A stretch of DNA of 40,438 nucleotides from NCBI GenBank assembly GCA_002687185.1, contig NYZO01000058.1, forward strand, positions 1-40,438, written 5' to 3'. The notes below the pieces were generated by a model. The model was not told the DNA's origin. It searched no databases and saw only the letters and a list, made by a program, of their open reading frames with translations. Below, in pieces: positions 25,482 through 36,121 of this stretch (position 1 is its first letter; every line of letters starts with the position of its first letter). The DNA is from an archaeon (GTDB taxonomy: Archaea > Nanobdellota > Nanobdellia > SCGC-AAA011-G17 > GW2011-AR20). The translations under genes and the position numbers were made by a program.

Positions 25482-27613
25482 GTGAGAATGTCGGCTCAGT
25501 ATTTTGGGAAGTTGAAGTTGATGCAAGTGGAATGCTTAGAAGTGTTCGCCAGATCGACCAGCGTCTTGATGATTTAAATAGCAATCTAAACGAAACAAGC
25601 CAAGGTATTAGAAGGGCGTTTAACCCTGCTCGAATAAGGGCTCTTGCTGGTGGTGTTGCTAAAGCGGTAGGTGCTGCTACTGTTGCATTCACAGCTTTTG
25701 CTGCGGCTATTGGCACGTCAGCGAAAGAGCTTGAAGTTATGGCGCGTCAAGCGGGCGTTACTATTGAGCAATTCCAAGCTATTCAATTTGCCACAGAAAA
25801 ATACACAATATCGGGCGAGCAGTTTGCAGACATAACAAAAGACATGAGTGACAAGCTCGGTGAGTTTGCCTCCGTTGGCTCAGGACCATTTCAGGATTAT
25901 GTTGACGTTATGAAGTTGACAAGTGAGCAAGGCGCGATACTTGCCGATCAACTTCAGCATTTGGCAGGCCCTCAAGCGATCCAATTCCTTGTTTCTGAAA
26001 TGCAAAAAGCCGAGATAAGCGGCGCTCAAATGACGTTCGTTCTTGAGTCTATGGGTAGTGATTTATCAAAACTCATTCCGTTGTTTTCTGACAACGGCGC
26101 AGAGCTTGACAAACTCACAAAGAAATTTGAACAACTGTCTGGCGGAATAGACGCTGACACATTCAGAGAATATAAAGAGCTGAGCGGGAGTATGGGTTTA
26201 GCGACAAACTCATTCAAAACGTTCTTAGCGGAAGCGTTAAGCCCGTTAATCCCTGCTTTTAATGATGCGTCAATTAGTATTGCGGCGTTTTTCTCTGAAA
26301 TGACAAAAGGCGTAAAAGAAAGCAAAGACGCACAAGCTGCAAATCAACGAGTGGCCGACATTATTGGCGAACAACTGGATCGCCGTGGGCGCGTTGTTAA
26401 GGTCGCATCAAAAGAAGCGCAAGAGCTAGATAAATTAATTAAAAGAAATGAAGAATTAAACGAAAAGATAAATCAGAGAATAACTGCAACAGGCAGATCC
26501 GCAGCTTTAGCAAAAAAGAGACAAAAAGAAAATGCGGCAGCTTGGGCTGCTGAAATAAAAACAAACGAAACTAGAATCAATCAGCTAAGAGAAGAAAGCG
26601 CAGCAGCCCAAGAAGTTTTTAATATCAGAAACAAGATAGCGACAACTCAGCCAGCGGCAACAGGCGGCGGTGGCTCTACTGGAGCGCAAACGCCATTTGC
26701 ACCAATTGATTTTGGTGGCGGCGGTGACAGGGTGTCCCAAGCTGGCGGTGTTCAGGAAGGTGAATTCGGAAGCTTTGGCGCAGGAGATCCGTTTAATGTT
26801 CAGGTTATTAATGATGACTCAGAGGAAATACTAGGGATTCTAAGGCGCTTCAAAAACCAGCGTGACTCTATTTTAAATGAAGGTGAAAGCCCAGCCGAAA
26901 GAGAAAGGAGACTTTACGCTGAGCGCTTAATGGTTATAACTGAAGCCGAAGCCATCCTAGGTGAGAAAAACGCTGAGATTATGCGAGCCAAGGAAGAAGC
27001 TCACGCTAATCATGAAGCCAGAATGACGCAGATCTCAAAAGACGAGCAAAAGAACAGATTAATGTCTGCTCAGAATCAACTACAAGGTTGGGGCGATTTC
27101 TTCGGCGCAATGACTGAGCTTAGTGAGGCGCAAGGCAAGCAATCATTTAAAACTTGGAAAAAGTTTGCTATGGCGCAAGCCGCTATTAGTACAGCATTGG
27201 CAATTGTTAATGCGTCAACACTAACGCCTTGGCCCGCTGCTGTCGTGGCGATGGCTGCGGCTGGTATTTCTGGTGCTGCGCAGATAGCAAAAATAAACTC
27301 AACTAGCTATAGCGGTCGCGCTCAAGGTGGCGTTGTTAAAGCGGGTAATATCTACCCCGTCAACGAGGCAGGCATAGAAGGATTCCAGTTCAGAAGCGGC
27401 GGCAAAGAGTATTTAAGACCAATGACCAATGGCCGTGTTGTTAAAAGTTCAGACATGAAAAAAGGCGGCGGCTCTATTCAGCAAAACGCGAATGTAACAA
27501 TTCAAGTGTCAACGCTTGACGCCACAGACTTTAATACTCAAATAGCGCGGAGTCAGGATACAATATATAATGTAATGACAAAGGTAATGAGAGAGCAAGG
27601 TCAGCAATTATAA
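25478..27613 (+). CDS. Tape measure protein
   Basis: 711 aa, long helical/coiled regions, Ala-rich hydrophobic segments, QLQG/TMP-like C-terminus. Confidence 0.75.
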   Translation: MSENVGSVFWEVEVDASGMLRSVRQIDQRLDDLNSNLNETSQGIRRAFNPARIRALAGGVAKAVGAATVAFTAFAAAIGTSAKELEVMARQAGVTIEQFQAIQFATEKYTISGEQFADITKDMSDKLGEFASVGSGPFQDYVDVMKLTSEQGAILADQLQHLAGPQAIQFLVSEMQKAEISGAQMTFVLESMGSDLSKLIPLFSDNGAELDKLTKKFEQLSGGIDADTFREYKELSGSMGLATNSFKTFLAEALSPLIPAFNDASISIAAFFSEMTKGVKESKDAQAANQRVADIIGEQLDRRGRVVKVASKEAQELDKLIKRNEELNEKINQRITATGRSAALAKKRQKENAAAWAAEIKTNETRINQLREESAAAQEVFNIRNKIATTQPAATGGGGSTGAQTPFAPIDFGGGGDRVSQAGGVQEGEFGSFGAGDPFNVQVINDDSEEILGILRRFKNQRDSILNEGESPAERERRLYAERLMVITEAEAILGEKNAEIMRAKEEAHANHEARMTQISKDEQKNRLMSAQNQLQGWGDFFGAMTELSEAQGKQSFKTWKKFAMAQAAISTALAIVNASTLTPWPAAVVAMAAAGISGAAQIAKINSTSYSGRAQGGVVKAGNIYPVNEAGIEGFQFRSGGKEYLRPMTNGRVVKSSDMKKGGGSIQQNANVTIQVSTLDATDFNTQIARSQDTIYNVMTKVMREQGQQL

Positions 27614-28185
27614 TGAGTTTATTTCCTAGTTATTTCAATATTCAAAACATGAGCGTGACAAGTAATGTCCCGACAGTATCAAGTGAAAGTCAAGGCTTAA
27701 TTACTCACGTTAGACGCAGGCTTGCTCAGCGTTGGGATATTGATTTAGATTGCATTGTGACAACAATTGACAAAGCAACTGGCGAAAACAACACAAAGAA
27801 AGCTATGGCTTGGAAAGTTGGCCTTGAAGGAGGAACAATCCCAAACGAATTTGTTTTGCCTGTTTTCGGTCAGTCAAACGCAGCCGACACAACAACGCTC
27901 AATGTAATTACAACTGGCGCAACGTCAATAGATTTAAATAATGTTACTGATGTGCAAGAGGGTGATTATTTTACGTTCGCAGGTCACACCAAGGTTTACA
28001 TGGTGATGGCGATAAGCGTTAACACGGTTACATTTTTTCCAAATCTAGTTAGTGACGTTGCTCTTGGCGAGGCTGTGACATTCAACCCTGAATTCACGGT
28101 TATTTGCGCCAACGCCGCTAGCTTTCGATCAGCAAGCGCAAGACAACCACAGTCATTTACGTTTAATTTCGTCGAGGCATTATAA
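27613..28185 (+). CDS. Distal tail / minor tail protein
   Basis: 190 aa downstream of tape measure. Confidence 0.55.
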   Translation: MSLFPSYFNIQNMSVTSNVPTVSSESQGLITHVRRRLAQRWDIDLDCIVTTIDKATGENNTKKAMAWKVGLEGGTIPNEFVLPVFGQSNAADTTTLNVITTGATSIDLNNVTDVQEGDYFTFAGHTKVYMVMAISVNTVTFFPNLVSDVALGEAVTFNPEFTVICANAASFRSASARQPQSFTFNFVEAL

Positions 28186-28739
28186 TGCTTACACTTACCC
28201 CAGCTGTTGAGGCTGCATTGAGTGGTTCTCACACGGTTTGCTATCTAGTTGAAATTAGGTTCAGCGGCTCAAATACCCTATATATGAATGACGGTTCGAT
28301 TGATGTTGATTACTCTGGCGCAACATATTTAGCTAATGGCTTGTTGCTTGGTGTTGACACTATAAAAAAAGAATCAAAGATAAACGCCATTGAGCTTCCG
28401 ATTACATTCTCAGCGGCAGACCAATCTATCATAGCTATATTACTAAATGATGAGCAGTTAAACCGTGAGGTTTTTATAAACCAAGCTATTATCGATCCAG
28501 TGACGGGGCAAGTGATACCTGATCCAATAAATATGGGCAAATGGCTTATCACTGGAACAGCTATAAACGACGCTGAGCGCGGAATAGTGACAATAACAGT
28601 ATCAAGCTACTGGACAGACTTCGAGCGTAAAAATGGAATAGCCACAACGCATGATAGTATTCGCAGGGTTTACCCAAACGAAACTGGGTTCATTAATTCA
28701 AAAGATATAAAAGAAGATCTAAAGTGGGGCGGTGAATAA
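28185..28739 (+). CDS. DUF2163-like baseplate/hub protein
   Basis: VCYLVEIRFSGSNTLYMNDGSIDVDYSGATYLANGLL...; C-terminal DSIRRVYPNETGF. Confidence 0.55.
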   Translation: MLTLTPAVEAALSGSHTVCYLVEIRFSGSNTLYMNDGSIDVDYSGATYLANGLLLGVDTIKKESKINAIELPITFSAADQSIIAILLNDEQLNREVFINQAIIDPVTGQVIPDPINMGKWLITGTAINDAERGIVTITVSSYWTDFERKNGIATTHDSIRRVYPNETGFINSKDIKEDLKWGGE

Positions 28740-31700
28740 TGGGTTTACGTGATATTGCAGATCCACTAAAGGTTTTTGAAGGCAAATCTGAACGAGATAT
28801 AACTGAAATATTTGAAAAAAGCCAAGGTGATTTTTTAAGTGAAAAAATCCGCCTTTGGTTTGAAGGTCTTTTTGATGAGGATCAGCAGCCTTTAACAATT
28901 CAGCGCCAAGGCTCAAATATTGAAATCCCTATTGTTTATGGTACCCGTGAAATTGGCGGTGTTATTGTTGATAGGAATGTCACTGATAGCCCAGGCGGTG
29001 TTTACAATGAATACTTACACTTACTTGTAGTTTGGTGCGCTGGTGAAATTGACTCGGTTGACGAATTGTTTTTTGACGAGTACAAAGAAGGCGATCAACG
29101 ATTCAACAAAGAAGGCGGCGGAAAGTGGTTTACAGTCACTCATCATCTAGGCTCTGACACGCAAGCAGTTGACCCAGATGTTTTAGCCAACTTCAACAAC
29201 GCCACAACAGAAAGCCGCCTGCGTTCTGTTGCTTACAGTTATATAAGACTTGAGCAAGACGAAAATCAAACAGTTTGGCGCGGCATACCCAAAATCACAG
29301 CTAGGATTCGGGGGCGTAAAGTATATGACCCAAGAACAACGCTAACCGAATATAGCGAAAACCCCGCTCTTTGTGTAATGGATTACTTGAAGGACCCCAT
29401 ATTTTCAAAAGGCCTAGTTGATAATGACTTGATCATTCAGTCATTTGTTGACTCAGCAAATTACGCTGATGAGCAAGAAGACTCTACAGCTAGCGTTATT
29501 GAGACGTCTTATTTATACCCTGGTGATCCAGGCTACCCAATACCGCCAGAGTCACCAGAGTACGGCAGACCAAAGCCTATCTATACTCAAACTGATGAGT
29601 TTTTGCAAGTAAACCGTTTTACAATTAATCACTTAGTTGATACCAACAAGACGATATTTGATAACGTTGGCTTAATGCTTCGTCAGTTCCGTGGGTTCAT
29701 GCTGCTAGAGGGCGGCAAGATGAAACTTGTCAACGAGGGCGCAGGCGATCCAGTAATGATATTTGACTCTTCAAATATTGTTGGGAACGTACAAAGCCAA
29801 GGATCAAGAAAGCGGAGTCGTTTAAACCGATGTCAAGTTGAGTTCACAAATAAACGAAATAGATACAAAAAAGATATTGTTAGTTATCCAGCGCAAAGCG
29901 ATCCACTATATACTCAATGGCTCAATGAGGATAATGGTGTTGTTTTAGATAAAAAACTAACATACCCAGGAATAACAGAAAAAGCCGAAGCGCTGAGAAT
30001 GGCTGAAACAGCTGTTAAAGTTTCTCGCGATAACGGAACTTGCACATTCACAGCGACTTACCTAGCCATAAAACTGCAAGCAGCTGATATTATTGGCGTA
30101 ACTGATGAAAGTAGAGGATGGATAGAAAAGCCGTTCAGAGTATCAACGCTACAGCAAAGACCAGATGGCTTAGTAAAGGTTTCTTGTGTTGAGCATAATT
30201 CAACAGCTTACCCGTGGGCTGGTCTTGATTATGACGATGAAGTTGGCGGCTCATGGCTCGGCGATCCAAATAATATACTTGCGCCAGATAACTTGCTTTT
30301 AACGTTCGACGAAACGCTAGCAACGCTAGGCGCTTTAAGTTGGACATATAACACAGATGGTTTTGTTCGTTACTATCGAATTGACATAGTGCGAGATAGC
30401 GATGGCGAAATAATAATATCTAAAGAAGAACGAGCCAAGTCAACAAGCTTGCCGTTAGTTTCTGTCGGTAACTATACGATAAAAGTTTACGCAGTATCGA
30501 CAACGGGTTACACCTCAGCGCCCGCAACTTTAGTTTTAAATGCTCAATTACCAGCGCCGCCAGACGGCATTAATTTAACACCAGGCGACTTTGATATAAA
30601 CGCCGAACCATTCTTTTTAAGCGGCGATTTGATTTTAGGAAATCAATTTGAGTTCGGGCTAGATTCAACGGACGTGGTAACTCGCGGAGCCACTGCTGTT
30701 TTCACGGGATTGCAGGCTGACACCCAATATACCGTTTACGCAAGAACAGTTAACGCTTTCGGCGTTTCTGCTTGGGTCAACGCTTCAGTTTCAACAACTG
30801 ACGGGCAAAAGATAATTGACATTGTTGGAGATATTGATTTATCAGCTCTTGAAGATATAAAACCCGACTGGGCCACTATTGTTGAGTCAGTCAGTGATGT
30901 TTTCGGCGATGAAATAAACAGTATTGAAAACTTAGTTAATGAAAAGAATATCGAAGCTGAATCTGAAACAAGAAACGAAGAGATAGCACAACTAAATTTA
31001 GATTTAAGTGCTTTAAGTGATGATTTAGATACACTAAATACGGTAACAATACCGCAGATTAATTCTGAGTTAAGTGATAACACTATCGCGATCAATGAAT
31101 TAAATACGGTTACAATACCACAGATTAATTCCGATCTAGCTCAGCTAGACAGTGACCTTTCACAAATTGATGATAGGTTCCCAATCCAGACTGTAGACAT
31201 TGGCGATGACTCAATTAGCACACCAAAACTACAGGCAAATAGTGTAACTGCTGTAAAAATAATAGCAGGCGCAATCAGTGCTGAAAAGATATTAGCAGGC
31301 GCGATAACTACTGAAAAAATGTTCGTCAACTCAATCAACGGCGATCGCATATTAGTAAACACGCTTAACGCAAATAAGATAGTAGCAGAATCTATAACAG
31401 CAAACGAGATTGCGGCAAACACAATCACAGGCGATAAAATACTTGTTAATAGTGTTAACGCTGACAGGCTTGTTGCTTTCTCGATCCAGTCAAACAATAT
31501 AGCTACAAATGCTATTGTCTCAGACAAGATAAGCGCAAACACTATAACGTCAGATAAAATATTAGCCGATGCTGTTATAGCTGAAAAAATAGCAAGTGAC
31601 ACGATATTAACAAGGCACTTGTTAGCTGACCAAATTGAAGGTGTTCACATTAAAGCTGCTACTATAGCCGCCCTAAACTTAATTGCAGGCACTATAACTG

Positions 31701-32809
31701 GCGACAAGATAGCCGCAAACACGGTTTCCGCTGGGAATATTCTTGTTAATGACATCTTAGCTGATGAAATATTTGCAGAAGATATAACGGCCACAGGCAC
31801 AATAACGGGCGCGACTATATTCGGCGGAACTGTGCAGGGTGGAACAGTTTCAACATTCGGCACAGCTGGTATATCAATTCCTATGTACTCTGAGTCTAAC
31901 TTCGACTCTGGATCACTTGGCGGTGGTGCAATTCGCGGCGATTATAGTTCCAACGGCTCACTAACTGACAACTCACCAAGCGGCGCGGCGGTTATCGGAA
32001 ACTACACTGGTACAGACAGCGGGTTTTTTGGCGGGGCAGGGATTAAAGGCGTAGGCGGCGCTGGATTAGGTGCTATCTTCTCTACAGATACAAATGACAC
32101 TTGCGTAAAAATTGGCGGTGGTTTCAACAGAGCTTTGTCAATAGGAACGCCTGGTTATACTTGTATACACACTACCGCGGCCTCTGACATAGGAATGCTG
32201 ATAGAGTCTGGGTCAACAACAAAACCAGTTCAAGCTGGTCTGAAAGTAATTGAAACAAGCGCTTTTGCAGGCGTGAGGTCGAGCGGTGGTACTTGGGACT
32301 TTTACGCGGATAATGGCTCTGGCAGTTATGGTCCGTTTACTGGCGGCCATGACGGCTTAGTTGATAAAAGTACGTTTTCTGCTGAGCAAGGCGACATTAT
32401 TGTTGATGTTGATTTTATTGCTAGCAGCGGTGTTTCCGATGCGATAATGACAAATGAGTTATCAAGCTCAGCTATGCAAAAAAACGTTGCGGGTGTTTTT
32501 GTTCAGCAGCAAGTATTAGATGAAATCACTAGACCTGCAGCAATGAAAGATTTAAATCTTGATGATTACCAGCAGTATCAAGCAATAACATTTAACGCGC
32601 TTGGCGAAGGCATGATTAATGTGTGCGGAGAGGGTGGCAATATAGAAAAAGGCGACTATATCTGCACTAGTTCAATTGCTGGAAAAGGTATGAGGCAGCC
32701 AAATCCAGATGATTTAAAATCATACACAGTGGCACAGGCGCGTGAAAATGTTATATTTAGTAGTACAACAGAAGTTAAACAAATTGCAGTATTTTATAAA
32801 GCAGGTTAA
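28739..32809 (+). CDS. Tail tip attachment protein (J-like)
   Basis: 1356 aa; IEIPIVYGTREIGGVIVDRNVTDSPGGVYNEYLHLLVVWCAGEIDSVDELFFD; fibronectin-like segments; repeat stalk. Confidence 0.8.
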   Translation: MGLRDIADPLKVFEGKSERDITEIFEKSQGDFLSEKIRLWFEGLFDEDQQPLTIQRQGSNIEIPIVYGTREIGGVIVDRNVTDSPGGVYNEYLHLLVVWCAGEIDSVDELFFDEYKEGDQRFNKEGGGKWFTVTHHLGSDTQAVDPDVLANFNNATTESRLRSVAYSYIRLEQDENQTVWRGIPKITARIRGRKVYDPRTTLTEYSENPALCVMDYLKDPIFSKGLVDNDLIIQSFVDSANYADEQEDSTASVIETSYLYPGDPGYPIPPESPEYGRPKPIYTQTDEFLQVNRFTINHLVDTNKTIFDNVGLMLRQFRGFMLLEGGKMKLVNEGAGDPVMIFDSSNIVGNVQSQGSRKRSRLNRCQVEFTNKRNRYKKDIVSYPAQSDPLYTQWLNEDNGVVLDKKLTYPGITEKAEALRMAETAVKVSRDNGTCTFTATYLAIKLQAADIIGVTDESRGWIEKPFRVSTLQQRPDGLVKVSCVEHNSTAYPWAGLDYDDEVGGSWLGDPNNILAPDNLLLTFDETLATLGALSWTYNTDGFVRYYRIDIVRDSDGEIIISKEERAKSTSLPLVSVGNYTIKVYAVSTTGYTSAPATLVLNAQLPAPPDGINLTPGDFDINAEPFFLSGDLILGNQFEFGLDSTDVVTRGATAVFTGLQADTQYTVYARTVNAFGVSAWVNASVSTTDGQKIIDIVGDIDLSALEDIKPDWATIVESVSDVFGDEINSIENLVNEKNIEAESETRNEEIAQLNLDLSALSDDLDTLNTVTIPQINSELSDNTIAINELNTVTIPQINSDLAQLDSDLSQIDDRFPIQTVDIGDDSISTPKLQANSVTAVKIIAGAISAEKILAGAITTEKMFVNSINGDRILVNTLNANKIVAESITANEIAANTITGDKILVNSVNADRLVAFSIQSNNIATNAIVSDKISANTITSDKILADAVIAEKIASDTILTRHLLADQIEGVHIKAATIAALNLIAGTITGDKIAANTVSAGNILVNDILADEIFAEDITATGTITGATIFGGTVQGGTVSTFGTAGISIPMYSESNFDSGSLGGGAIRGDYSSNGSLTDNSPSGAAVIGNYTGTDSGFFGGAGIKGVGGAGLGAIFSTDTNDTCVKIGGGFNRALSIGTPGYTCIHTTAASDIGMLIESGSTTKPVQAGLKVIETSAFAGVRSSGGTWDFYADNGSGSYGPFTGGHDGLVDKSTFSAEQGDIIVDVDFIASSGVSDAIMTNELSSSAMQKNVAGVFVQQQVLDEITRPAAMKDLNLDDYQQYQAITFNALGEGMINVCGEGGNIEKGDYICTSSIAGKGMRQPNPDDLKSYTVAQARENVIFSSTTEVKQIAVFYKAG
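31200..31860 (+). repeat. I-T-x-D-K-I-type decapeptide repeat stalk in the tail tip gene
   Basis: ~10-aa periodic repeats: ITGDKILVN, ITSDKILAD, ISAEKILAG, ITTEKMFVN. Confidence 0.85.
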
Positions 32810-32812
32810 TCA

Positions 32813-35800
32813 ATGGCAGCATTCAGCGGATTTATAACGGGCACTTGCTCAGTAAACAACGGCTCTAAAAACGTAACAATTACAGTGCTTGATCCAACAT
32901 CAAGAGATCCAACTGAAATAGCCAGCGGAACTGCTATTTTTATAGATAATTTTCCGCCAGTTGAAGCGGTTAGTGGCTCTGGCCTTGCGCTAGAAATAAC
33001 GCTTGCCGAGAATTGGCCTCATGCCACTGTGACGGCTCAACCGTTTACAACAATATACACTATTGAAGGTTTGCGAGACGCAGTTCAAAGAGCACGACGA
33101 TCTGCTGATACATACGTTGCTTTTGCTACTTCATTCGAAACGCTTTTAACAAGCACGGATCCAACAGTAACAATCGGAACACCTCCGAATGATGTTACTG
33201 TAACTCCTTATGGCTATTTGTCTGAGCAATTCAACTTGTTCTATGGCTTTACAGTTGTATCCCTTGTTTCTAACACTCAAGTATTCAGCGCAGATACCGT
33301 GCTAAATATAAACGGATATTCTGTAGGTGGTGATGGTGGCCAGTCTCAATGGGTTCAAAATGGAGTGACGGGGCAAACAGCAAGTCAAACCCCAGAACAA
33401 TTAAATGACGCGCTATTGAATGACGCTAACGGCAATCAATGGCGGCTTATGGGTGACATAAAGCTTGCTGCGCTTGCTGATATATCGACAAGTTTAACTA
33501 ACGCTTACAATGTCGCAGTAGGAGCATTAAACGCAGGCAGGAAAGATGATGTTATATTGCCAAGTGGCGAGCATTTAATTGATCCAAACTCAACAGACCT
33601 AATCAGTAATGTAGAAGCCAACATCCGCGGTGCTGGTCGCGGTGTCACAACGCTAATAACAAGCGCTGATGGCGGTAAGTTAATTGAATATGATAGAATT
33701 TCAACGTCAACACTAACTCTAAATGACTTTAGCATTATATGCGGCGCAGGGTTCACAACAAGCACAGCAATTGAGGTGACATTTACAGGTCTAACTGGTA
33801 TCTCTGGCGGTGTTGACATGCTTGTAATGAACAACGTTGAAGTCGAAGCGGAGCAAACAGGCTGGTGGCGCAGGCATGTTGTTGCTATTGAAACAGGCGG
33901 GCTCGTATTTAATCATGTCTATTTCAGAAACGGCGGGCAAACAGCAGCGCAAAATGATGTAAACACAGCTTCAATCGAGATTGTAAACACCAACCTCAAC
34001 ATTGATATTATCAGAGCTATTAATGCTAATCAGTTGATGATGCAAAGAGCCAACACACTTTTATTGATGCAAGCGGAGCGCTCAATAGAATCTGTTTATT
34101 TAAATGACGGCGAGTTAATAGGGTGTGACTATGGCATAAGAACCATTGGCGCAGGCAAAATCGGCGCTTGGTATATTAACGTGCATATGGATTGCATTAA
34201 GCGCTGCATTGTCTCTGATACTGATTTTAATTTTGCTCAAATCAATGGTGACTTGAGATTAAGCAACAACGGCGCAACTGAAGATATCAACGGAATTAAC
34301 ATTGAAATAAATGGCAATTCAGAAATGCTTCAAGCGACTGGTATTTTGTCAGCAACTACGCTTAACACAAACGCCAAAGCAATTGAAGTCAACGGAAATT
34401 TAATTAACTCGACAATCAACAGTCATATTCGAACAGATGCTACTGGTATTGATATGACTAACGCTCAAACTGTTTCTGCAGTAAGCATGGCTCCAACGTT
34501 TAGCGACGGCGTTGTTAATAAATACATTTCAATTCCTGAACAGGTTTTCATTAAAGACCAGCAGCTCGAAAACGGTACATTTGACGGCAATGTTGATGAT
34601 TTAATGACTAATGCAGCACTAGAAACAAATAAAACAATGATCCATAGGCTTGGTGGTAGTGCGACTGGTTTGCCTGCTGGCGTTATTCCTGGCGGCTCGG
34701 TTATTCAAACCATGGCGTGGAATAGTGATGCAGCTCATCAAGTTTTATATCCAATCCAATCTAATCTTGAGTATTCGTATGTAAGAACAAAGCAAAGCGG
34801 TGTGATTGGTGATTGGGGAAGGCAAGGTGCTCCACTTGATACAACTGTTTCAAACCCGTCATTGATAACCGTAGAAAACGGTATAGTTACTGATATTGTT
34901 GACAGTTTTGACATAAACACAGCGTTAATTAAAAACCCGATTGCTCATGTATTAAAGAAAAACAAGCTTGTTGATACGCTTGATGGTTCGCTCACTTTCA
35001 CAAGAGCAAGCACGGCAACTTATATTAACAAATACGGAAAAGTTGCTAGCGCTTCGATAGATGAACCAAGAGAAGAGAGTGCGGGATGGCTTTTTGAGCA
35101 AAGTAGCACTAACTTACTAACTGATTCTCAAGCATTACATCAGCCAGCATGGAGTAAATATAGATGCAGTGTAACAACCAATTCAACTGAATCTCCTGAC
35201 GGCACTACCACCGCTGATATTGTAATTGAAGACACTCAGACGAGCTCAAGAGGGGTGAGGCAGATAAATGTAGCAATAGGTAATGGCGGTAATTATTCAT
35301 TGAGCTGCTTCTTTAAAGCTTACAATGTTGGGGCCGATAGGAACATGCGACTATATTTAGATAACCTAGGCGGTAGTGATTATACTTCAATCATAGATTC
35401 GAGCAATGGTAATGTCCTATCAGAGCCGTTTTCTGGCGCAACCAAGGTTACAAAATTGTCTAATGGGTGGTTTAGAGCTTCGCTAGAGGTTAATAATTTA
35501 ACTGTAGTCGATAACAACTTAGGACAAGCCAACTTTGGACTAACCGAAGGCTTGAATACGAGCTACACTGGTGATGGCGTAAGCGGGCTATATATTTGGG
35601 GTTGTCAATTTGAGGAAGTTGGCGCGGCAACTAGCTATATCCCCACAACTGGCTCAACAGTTACTCGCTCTCACGATATAGCGTCATTTGATATTTTGAA
35701 CAACTTTGTCGGTGGTGATTTTCCTTTTACTATAGCACTGAAAACAACGAGACTATCAAATAAATACAGCAATGGTAACCTTGATACTTTACTTAGCGTG

Positions 35801-36121
35801 CAAGGCGGTTTTGAACCAAGGTTTAGATCATCTAACGGTGACATAATAGCTACCTACGGAAGCGCAACCGTGGATTCTACAGCTGTTCTTGAAGGTGAAA
35901 ACTCATTTGTTTTTACTTATGACGGCAGTAGCATTTACATTTATTTGAATGGAATTAAGAGCGCGGAAGTTGCTGTGGTTACACCGTTCACATTAGATGA
36001 AACCCTAAAAGTTGCAATCGGTAATAACTATGATTTTACTTCTAGGGCTTGGAATGGTCATATATATGACGTTAAGTTTTATGATACAAACCTAACTGAC
36101 GCCGAGGTTTTATTGTTGTAA
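32813..36121 (+). CDS. Tailspike / receptor-binding protein
   Basis: 1102 aa; beta-helix-like centre, pyocin-knob-like segment (MAWNSDAAHQVLYPIQSN...YSYVRTKQSGVIGDWGRQ), C-terminal LamG-like domain. Confidence 0.7.
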   Translation: MAAFSGFITGTCSVNNGSKNVTITVLDPTSRDPTEIASGTAIFIDNFPPVEAVSGSGLALEITLAENWPHATVTAQPFTTIYTIEGLRDAVQRARRSADTYVAFATSFETLLTSTDPTVTIGTPPNDVTVTPYGYLSEQFNLFYGFTVVSLVSNTQVFSADTVLNINGYSVGGDGGQSQWVQNGVTGQTASQTPEQLNDALLNDANGNQWRLMGDIKLAALADISTSLTNAYNVAVGALNAGRKDDVILPSGEHLIDPNSTDLISNVEANIRGAGRGVTTLITSADGGKLIEYDRISTSTLTLNDFSIICGAGFTTSTAIEVTFTGLTGISGGVDMLVMNNVEVEAEQTGWWRRHVVAIETGGLVFNHVYFRNGGQTAAQNDVNTASIEIVNTNLNIDIIRAINANQLMMQRANTLLLMQAERSIESVYLNDGELIGCDYGIRTIGAGKIGAWYINVHMDCIKRCIVSDTDFNFAQINGDLRLSNNGATEDINGINIEINGNSEMLQATGILSATTLNTNAKAIEVNGNLINSTINSHIRTDATGIDMTNAQTVSAVSMAPTFSDGVVNKYISIPEQVFIKDQQLENGTFDGNVDDLMTNAALETNKTMIHRLGGSATGLPAGVIPGGSVIQTMAWNSDAAHQVLYPIQSNLEYSYVRTKQSGVIGDWGRQGAPLDTTVSNPSLITVENGIVTDIVDSFDINTALIKNPIAHVLKKNKLVDTLDGSLTFTRASTATYINKYGKVASASIDEPREESAGWLFEQSSTNLLTDSQALHQPAWSKYRCSVTTNSTESPDGTTTADIVIEDTQTSSRGVRQINVAIGNGGNYSLSCFFKAYNVGADRNMRLYLDNLGGSDYTSIIDSSNGNVLSEPFSGATKVTKLSNGWFRASLEVNNLTVVDNNLGQANFGLTEGLNTSYTGDGVSGLYIWGCQFEEVGAATSYIPTTGSTVTRSHDIASFDILNNFVGGDFPFTIALKTTRLSNKYSNGNLDTLLSVQGGFEPRFRSSNGDIIATYGSATVDSTAVLEGENSFVFTYDGSSIYIYLNGIKSAEVAVVTPFTLDETLKVAIGNNYDFTSRAWNGHIYDVKFYDTNLTDAEVLLL

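Noticed and set aside
31141-31863. Long minus-strand ORFs 31141-31602 and 31645-31863 opposite the tail tip gene
   Set aside because: Antisense open frames produced by the codon periodicity of the I-T-x-D-K-I repeats; the sense protein is a clear tail tip stalk.
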